Positions 6,654 through 11,349 of a DNA stretch of 11,349 bases are shown here, piece by piece (within the stretch, counting starts at the first letter, position 1; every line of letters begins with the position of its first letter). Source of the stretch: Gammaproteobacteria bacterium (GTDB taxonomy: Bacteria > Pseudomonadota > Gammaproteobacteria > HTCC5015); NCBI GenBank assembly GCA_020630145.1, contig JAHDBX010000023.1, positions 1 to 11,349 of the forward strand, read 5' to 3'. Made by a program: the position numbers and the translations under genes. Below the pieces are notes generated by a model. That model ran no database searches, was not told where the DNA came from, and was given only the letters and a program-made list of their open reading frames with translations.

Positions 6654-7076
6654 ATGAGCACATTAATAGAAAGCTACGTTGAAACAATTAATGCACTGCC
6701 AAGCGGTGACATTAATGCGTTATTAAGAGAAGTTTACGCCGAAGACGTGACGTTTATCGACCCTGCTCATAAAGTAGAAGGCTTAACAAACCTTATAAAC
6801 TACTTTAGCAAACTATATCAAAACACGAACAGTTGCACTTTCTTTGTAAGCAACATCATTGCCGAGCAACAACAGTATTCACTGCAATGGAATATGACGC
6901 TCTCGCACAAAAGTTTACAAAAAGGTGCACCTATTACGGTTAATGGTGCATCCTTCTTACATTACGACAACAATAAAATTGTCTTGCATCAAGACTATTT
7001 TGATATTGGAGAAATGCTATATGAGAATGTTCCCGTGCTAGGGTCAGTCGTTAAACTAATAAAAAGTAAACTATGA
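6654..7076 (+). CDS. SnoaL-like / NTF2-fold protein
   Basis: A 140-residue cytoplasmic protein with the cone-shaped alpha/beta NTF2 pattern: an N-terminal helix (residues 3-28), then DVTFIDPAHKVEGLTNLINY (31-50), a central sheet with QYSLQWNMTLSH, and the C-terminal strand and tail IVLHQDYFDIGEMLYENVPV (109-128). SnoaL-like domains hold small hydrophobic substrates, often acting as isomerases or cyclases, and no reaction can be assigned here. The ATG at 6654 is preferred to an in-frame TTG at 6615, which would overlap the regulator gene by 35 bases and add 13 residues not typical of the fold. Only 4 bases separate it from the regulator stop, and its own stop overlaps the next ATG (7073-7076). 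The pairing with a short-chain dehydrogenase is common in this type of locus. Confidence 0.85.
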   Translation: MSTLIESYVETINALPSGDINALLREVYAEDVTFIDPAHKVEGLTNLINYFSKLYQNTNSCTFFVSNIIAEQQQYSLQWNMTLSHKSLQKGAPITVNGASFLHYDNNKIVLHQDYFDIGEMLYENVPVLGSVVKLIKSKL

Positions 7077-7846
7077 TGCAACTAAGTAATTATTTTGACA
7101 ACAAAATCATTTGGATTACGGGTGCATCAGCCGGTATTGGTGAAGCACTTGCCATTGCACTGTCACAATACAACACCAAGCTCATTCTTTCTTCACGCAA
7201 CGAAGCAAAATTAGAAAGTGTGAAATCTAAATGTGCTCACAGCAACATTACAATAGCAGCAGGTGACTTAAGCAACAAAGCCAGCAATGAAGCCATTGCA
7301 GAAAAAATTCAGGCACAATTTGGTCAACTCGATATTGCTTTATTCAATGCGGGCACCTGCGAATATGTCGATGCAAAAAACTTTGACAGCGCCTTATTCG
7401 AACGCGTATTTAATGCCAACTATTTCAGCATGGTGTACGGAATAGAAGCCGCACTACCGCTTGTCAGACGCTCAAACTCTCCTCAGATCGTCGGCATGAG
7501 TAGTACGGCTTACTATATCGGCATGCCTCGCAGTGAAGCATATGGCGCTTCTAAAGCGGCCATTGCTTATATGCTTAATGCTTTACGTATTAGTTTATTA
7601 CCAGAGAACATACCGGTTAGCGTTATTTGTCCAGGCTTTGTTGAAACGCCCTTAACAGATAAAAATGACTTTCCTATGCCCGGCAAAATTAGTGCCGAAA
7701 CCGCCGCAGAACATATTATTAAGGGTACCGCCAAACAAAGCGAAGAGATTCACTTCCCTAAACTGTTTAGCATAATAATGAAAACCTTTGCTAGCCTACC
7801 CTACTTTTTACAAACGCCTTTACTCGCAAAGATGGTAAAAAAATGA
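7073..7846 (+). CDS. Short-chain dehydrogenase/reductase
   Basis: A 257-residue cytoplasmic NAD(P)-dependent oxidoreductase of the classical SDR type. Visible motifs are TGASAGIG (16-23, cofactor binding), Ser41-Arg42 after the second strand (suggests NADP preference), the FNAG motif (91-94), and the catalytic residues Ser144, Tyr157 and Lys161 (YGASK). PGFVETPLT (187-195) forms the usual cofactor lid. The C-terminus (from about 225) is hydrophobic and basic, with LFSIIMKTFASLPYFL, which may bring the enzyme to the membrane. The substrate is unknown; a ketone or alcohol on a modified acyl chain is an inference from context. The start overlaps the SnoaL gene stop. A second ATG directly follows the first (7076), so the product may begin one residue later. 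Confidence 0.9.
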   Translation: MMQLSNYFDNKIIWITGASAGIGEALAIALSQYNTKLILSSRNEAKLESVKSKCAHSNITIAAGDLSNKASNEAIAEKIQAQFGQLDIALFNAGTCEYVDAKNFDSALFERVFNANYFSMVYGIEAALPLVRRSNSPQIVGMSSTAYYIGMPRSEAYGASKAAIAYMLNALRISLLPENIPVSVICPGFVETPLTDKNDFPMPGKISAETAAEHIIKGTAKQSEEIHFPKLFSIIMKTFASLPYFLQTPLLAKMVKK

Positions 7847-9129
7847 AAATAGCCGTAATTGGAACAGGTATCTCTGGTTTAACAGCCGCGTATAAACTCT
7901 ATAAAGATCATGATGTTACACTGTATGAGGCTGGTCACTATGTTGGCGGCCATGCTAACACCGTAGACACAGAAACATCGCTTGGCCGCATTCCTGTTGA
8001 CACAGGCTTTATTGTTTATAACGATTGGACTTACCCCAATTTTATTGAAATACTCAATGACATTGGCGTTGAGGTTGCTGAAAGTAATATGAGCTTCTCT
8101 GTTCAAAATGATAAAACAGGTTTGGAATGGGCTGGCCACTCAATTAACAGTTTATTTACACAACGTAAAAATTTTCTTTCGCCTACTTTTCACCGCATGT
8201 GGCGTGATATTTTGCGCTTCAACAAACTAGGCAAAGCATTTTCAAGCGCGGCATCATCAGTAGACAACAGATACACCTTAGACCTTTTCTTAAAAGATAA
8301 TCATTTTAGCCAAACATTTATCGACAACTATATTATCCCTATGGGTGCCGCTATTTGGTCCGCCCAACCTGAAAAAATGATGGATTTTCCAGCTTTAAGT
8401 TTTTTACGTTTTTTCAACAATCACGGCTTACTCAATGTAAAAAACAGACCACAGTGGCGAACAATCAAAGGCGGTTCGCGTGAATATATAAAAGCATTAA
8501 GCAAACCGTTTGCCGACAACATTCGCCTTAACGACCCTGTTAAAGCAATTATTAGGCAAAATAACAAAGTGCATATTCAAGCAAGCGACTTACAAATATA
8601 TGATCATGTGTTTATTAGCTGCCACAGTAATCAAGCACTAGCGCTATTAGGGCAAGCAAGCAAAGTTGAAGAATCAATACTGGGTGATATACATTATCAA
8701 AAAAATACCGCTATATTGCATACCGATGCTAATGTAATGCCTAGTCATAAGCGTGCATGGGCCGCTTGGAATTATCACTTACCTAAAAGCAGTAATGACA
8801 ATGTTGCGCTAAGCTATCATATGAATGTATTACAGCCGCTGGCTTGTCCCGATGATATTTTTGTTTCGTTAAACCCATACCAGGAAATTAATGAAAATAA
8901 AATTCAGCGCACTATTGATTATGAGCACCCTATATTTGACACCGCCGCTATTAATGCACAGCAACGTTTTTCTGAAATACAAGGTATTCAAAATACGTGG
9001 TTCTGTGGCGCTTACTGGCGTAACGGCTTTCATGAAGACGGTGTATGGAGCGCCATTGAAGCATTCAAAATGTTCACTCAAAAACTAGAAGAAAAAAATG
9101 AAGAGCTGCATTTACAAAGGGCAAGTTAG
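7843..9129 (+). CDS. FAD-dependent oxidoreductase (amine-oxidase/desaturase-like, COG2907 type)
   Basis: A 428-residue flavoprotein. The N-terminal dinucleotide fold has GTGISG (7-12) and Glu29 to bind the FAD ribose, followed by GGHANT (35-40) and DTGFIVYNDWTYPNF (53-67), typical of this group. The C-terminal FAD motif is visible as WFCGAYWRNGFHEDGVWSAI. Members sit beside DUF1365 and cyclopropane-synthase-family genes in many bacteria. In Rhodobacter the comparable cluster belongs to the singlet-oxygen response and includes enzymes for furan fatty acids (UfaD desaturase, UfaO). Acyl-chain oxidation or desaturation is therefore the likely role, but I cannot say which Ufa enzyme, if any, this corresponds to. 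The start overlaps the dehydrogenase stop (ATGA 7843-7846), and the 3' end overlaps the DUF1365 gene by 32 bases. Confidence 0.88.
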   Translation: MKIAVIGTGISGLTAAYKLYKDHDVTLYEAGHYVGGHANTVDTETSLGRIPVDTGFIVYNDWTYPNFIEILNDIGVEVAESNMSFSVQNDKTGLEWAGHSINSLFTQRKNFLSPTFHRMWRDILRFNKLGKAFSSAASSVDNRYTLDLFLKDNHFSQTFIDNYIIPMGAAIWSAQPEKMMDFPALSFLRFFNNHGLLNVKNRPQWRTIKGGSREYIKALSKPFADNIRLNDPVKAIIRQNNKVHIQASDLQIYDHVFISCHSNQALALLGQASKVEESILGDIHYQKNTAILHTDANVMPSHKRAWAAWNYHLPKSSNDNVALSYHMNVLQPLACPDDIFVSLNPYQEINENKIQRTIDYEHPIFDTAAINAQQRFSEIQGIQNTWFCGAYWRNGFHEDGVWSAIEAFKMFTQKLEEKNEELHLQRAS

Positions 9130-9865
9130 ACATCGCCGCTTTGCGGTTAAAGCACATAAGTTTAATTATCAGCTTTATATGATGTATGTAAATTTAGATG
9201 AACTACCCACTTTGTTCAAACCATTTTGGGGCTGGTCTACAGATCAACGCGGTTTTAATCTGGCACGTTTTTTACGCTCTGACCACTTTGGCAATAAGAA
9301 TGAACGTTTACAAGAAAGCGTCAGAAAATTAGTAAAAAAACAAGCTGACATAGACCTTGATGGCCCTATTTACTTGCTTACACATCTACGTTATTTTGGC
9401 TATGTATTTAACCCTTTATGCATGTATTACTGCTATGACAAAAACGAAGAAAATATAGTTGCCATCGTTGCAGAAGTGAGTAATACACCATGGGGTGAAA
9501 AACACTGTTATGTTCTCAGCAATAACTTAGGCAGCCAAAAGAAGCACTTTTATCAACACCCCAAAAATTTTCATGTCTCACCTTTTTTAGAAATAGATGT
9601 TGATTATCATTGGCGCTTATTCAATACAGATGAGCAGTTATTCATACACCTTGAAAACCGCAAACAAAACGAAAAGTTGTTTGATGCCACAATGATTCTG
9701 CACAAAGAAAGCATTTCTCAACGCTCACTCAACATTACCCTATTAACATACCCCTTAATGACCCTTAAAATTATTCTTGCTATTCATTACGAGGCATTAA
9801 AACTTTGGCTTAAGGGCGTTAAATATTTGCCTTATCAAAAGAAAAAAACTGTGGAGGACCTATGA
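9098..9865 (+). CDS. DUF1365 family protein
   Basis: A 255-residue protein of the DUF1365 family. It shows the family opening (CIYKGQVRHRRFAVKAHKFN, residues 4-23, and YVNLDELP), the core LRYFGYVFNPLCMYYCYD (97-114), and NTPWGEKHCYVL (129-140). The biochemical role is not established. The gene is almost always next to the FAD oxidoreductase and the methyltransferase, so it is expected to act in the same acyl-chain modification. His- and Tyr-rich segments are conserved, and a hydrophobic stretch near the C-terminus (LLTYPLMTLKIILAIHY, 213-229) suggests membrane contact. The ATG at 9098 fits the family N-terminus, with AGAAG about 6 bases upstream, although it lies within the preceding gene. 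The stop overlaps the next start (ATGA 9862-9865). Confidence 0.9.
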   Translation: MKSCIYKGQVRHRRFAVKAHKFNYQLYMMYVNLDELPTLFKPFWGWSTDQRGFNLARFLRSDHFGNKNERLQESVRKLVKKQADIDLDGPIYLLTHLRYFGYVFNPLCMYYCYDKNEENIVAIVAEVSNTPWGEKHCYVLSNNLGSQKKHFYQHPKNFHVSPFLEIDVDYHWRLFNTDEQLFIHLENRKQNEKLFDATMILHKESISQRSLNITLLTYPLMTLKIILAIHYEALKLWLKGVKYLPYQKKKTVEDL

Positions 9866-11136
9866 ATATTGTACCGACTATTGAAACCAGCTCTGATTGG
9901 AATGGCGGCATGACATTCATTGAACGCTTAGCTAAACGTTTAGTGCTAAAAAAACTTATGCAAATTCAATTCGGAGAGCTGCATATTGTTTTTCAAGACG
10001 AACATTATCAAGCAGGCAAAATAGATAGCACATGCGAATTAAAAGCAACTATTCACGTTAAGCACCCGCAATTCTTCGTTGACATTGCCTTTGGCGGCGA
10101 ACCCGGCGCAGGTGAAAGTTATATGCAGAATTACTGGACTACGGACAAGCTAACAACCTTAGTTCAACTTATGGTGCGCAACCGTCATGTGCTTATTAAT
10201 ATGGATAGCCGATTAGCAGCGCTAAAAAAACTAGCCATGAAAGCCGCTCACCAATTAAACGCTAACTCACGTAGAGGTAGCCAAAAAAATATTGGGGCGC
10301 ATTACGATATAGGCAATGACTTATTTGAATTATTCCTAGATCCAACGATGATGTATTCATCTGGCATATTTAAAAGCCCAGATATGACGATGGAAGAAGC
10401 CTCTAACTTTAAACTCGACACGATTTGTCGACGTTTAGAATTGAAACCTTCTGATAGTGTTATTGAAATTGGTACAGGCTGGGGCAGCTTTGCTATTTAC
10501 GCCGCAAAACATTATGGCTGTCATGTAACCACGACAACCATATCTGACGAACAACACCAATACACCAGCAAACAAATTCACAAGTACGGTCTAGAAAGTA
10601 AAATTACATTACTCAAACAAGACTACCGCGACTTAGAAGGAAAGTTCGATAAACTCGTCTCTATCGAAATGATCGAGGCCGTTGGTCATAAATACATGAA
10701 CACCTATATAGACAAGTGCTCAAGCCTACTTAAGCCCACTGGCAGTATGCTTATTCAAGCTATTACCATTCAAGACCAGTTCCATAGCCGCTATGTTAAA
10801 TCTACTGACTTTATAAAACGCTATATTTTCCCCGGCGGTTGCCTACCCTGCGTCAGCTCAATCAACAAGGCCGTACAAAAACATAGTGATATGACCCCCT
10901 TTCATATAGAAAGCTTTGGTGACTCCTATGCCCGCACACTCAAAGAATGGCGTGAAACCTTCTTCGACAAAATAGATCAAGTACGCCAGTTAGGCTACAA
11001 CAACAACTTTATTCGCTTATGGGAATACTACTTATGTTACTGTGAAGGTGGCTTTATGGAACGCTCAATCGATGTGAAGCATTTACTATTCACGAAACCT
11101 CAAAGCAGGCTAAAACCCGTTATATTGCAGGATTAG
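9862..11136 (+). CDS. Cyclopropane-fatty-acyl-phospholipid synthase family methyltransferase
   Basis: A 424-residue SAM-dependent enzyme acting on double bonds of phospholipid acyl chains. It has an N-terminal domain (1-140), then HYDIGNDLFELFLD (147-160), the SAM-binding loop IEIGTGWG (201-208), QDYRDL (253-258) and FIKRYIFPGGCLP (317-329). Compared with E. coli Cfa, Glu239 of the active site is kept as Glu272 (SIEMIEAVG), but Cys139 is replaced by Ser167 (MYSSG), the His of EHVG by Ala, and His266 by Gln299 (LIQA). The EMIEAVGHKYM/GGCLP pattern is closer to the plant-type branch of the family. In light- or singlet-oxygen-regulated loci such enzymes can methylate rather than cyclopropanate (UfaM, first step to furan fatty acids). 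The product here is therefore uncertain between cyclopropane and methylated chains, and no symbol is given. GGAGG (9852-9856) precedes the ATG by 5 bases. It is the last gene of the operon. Confidence 0.92.
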   Translation: MNIVPTIETSSDWNGGMTFIERLAKRLVLKKLMQIQFGELHIVFQDEHYQAGKIDSTCELKATIHVKHPQFFVDIAFGGEPGAGESYMQNYWTTDKLTTLVQLMVRNRHVLINMDSRLAALKKLAMKAAHQLNANSRRGSQKNIGAHYDIGNDLFELFLDPTMMYSSGIFKSPDMTMEEASNFKLDTICRRLELKPSDSVIEIGTGWGSFAIYAAKHYGCHVTTTTISDEQHQYTSKQIHKYGLESKITLLKQDYRDLEGKFDKLVSIEMIEAVGHKYMNTYIDKCSSLLKPTGSMLIQAITIQDQFHSRYVKSTDFIKRYIFPGGCLPCVSSINKAVQKHSDMTPFHIESFGDSYARTLKEWRETFFDKIDQVRQLGYNNNFIRLWEYYLCYCEGGFMERSIDVKHLLFTKPQSRLKPVILQD

Positions 11137-11157
11137 TTGTCCTTGTCGGTTTTTTTT
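11128..11157 (+). terminator. Weak intrinsic terminator of the lipid operon
   Basis: AGGA-TTAGTTG-TCCT forms a short stem around the stop codon, followed after TGTCGG by eight T (11150-11157). AAAACC (11112-11117) could also pair with GGTTTT (11148-11153). The T-tract is good but the stem is short and not GC-rich, so termination may be partial. Confidence 0.4.
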
Positions 11158-11349
11158 ACATGCTACACTCAAATTGTAAATATAAGCTACAAAAAGCCAG
11201 CATATATGTTAAAAAGCCAAAGTCGGCATATTTATATAAGACATTGAAAAACAAAGACTTTTTCAATATTTAACGCCAGATAAAAAAACTGGCATTTAAC
11301 TTGCATTAGATTACATATAACAAATATATATTGATTTTTTGGATGTAAA
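11158..11349. other. AT-rich intergenic tail with two hairpins
   Basis: No gene begins here. ATTGAAAAA (11243-11251) and TTTTTCAAT (11259-11267) form a perfect 9-bp stem with a 7-base loop. GCCAG (11275-11279) and CTGGC (11289-11293) form a second, shorter one around an A-rich loop. AAAAAGCCA occurs twice (near 11191 and 11210). TTGCAT (11301-11306), 18 bases, TATATA (11325-11330) could be a promoter for a gene beyond the window, at low confidence. Confidence 0.45.

Noticed and set aside
7879..8139. Minus-strand open frame opposite the FAD oxidoreductase
   Set aside because: It lies wholly within a strongly supported gene, has no ribosome site or recognisable domain, and is a shadow of the coding strand. 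The same holds for the frames opposite fabV (331-684, 590-862), the photolyase (2127-2455) and the oxidoreductase end (8869-9081).

Overview
This window looks like chromosomal DNA from an AT-rich, probably marine, gammaproteobacterium. The evidence is FabV as enoyl reductase, a DUF6435 small protein, and a light-regulated lipid/photolyase locus of the kind known from Pseudomonas, Vibrio and relatives. No rRNA, tRNA, IS element, CRISPR array or phage gene was seen.

Layout. Positions 1-121 hold the probable 3' end of a membrane-protein gene. fabV (minus strand, 189-1382) follows, with its own hairpin terminator and a TATAAT promoter. A gene-poor gap leads to a 56-residue DUF6435 protein (plus, 1729-1899). 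Next is a minus-strand pair read leftward from about 4341: a ferritin-like di-iron protein of the acyl-ACP desaturase type, then a class I DNA photolyase broken by a frameshift near 2382-2385. The 318-base gap 4342-4659 is divergent and dense in signals. On its other side a tightly packed eight-gene operon runs rightward (4660-11136): chalcone isomerase-like secreted protein, DUF3833 lipoprotein, MerR regulator with a cobalamin-binding domain (LitR/CarH type), SnoaL-like protein, short-chain dehydrogenase, FAD-dependent oxidoreductase, DUF1365 protein, and a cyclopropane-fatty-acid-synthase-family methyltransferase. A weak terminator and a region of AT-rich hairpins close the window.

How it fits together. 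The divergent gap carries six TTGTACAA/TTGTATAA elements within about 230 bases. One pair (4461-4484) exactly fits the direct repeat T(G/A)TACA-N12-TGTA(C/T)A reported for the Pseudomonas putida LitR-family regulator PplR1, whose light-induced targets include phrB and ufaM. The regulator here keeps the W-x9-EH and E-x-H residues tied to adenosylcobalamin light sensing in CarH. The simplest model is a self-regulated, light-switched divergon. One arm would repair UV damage (photolyase) and desaturate acyl chains. The other would remodel membrane lipids, by methylation, oxidation and possibly furan fatty acid formation, against photo-oxidative stress. Two features set this copy apart: the photolyase is frameshifted, and a di-iron desaturase-like gene sits between the operators and the photolyase. 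A nested palindromic element (4498-4571) in the likely leader of the lipid operon is unexplained.
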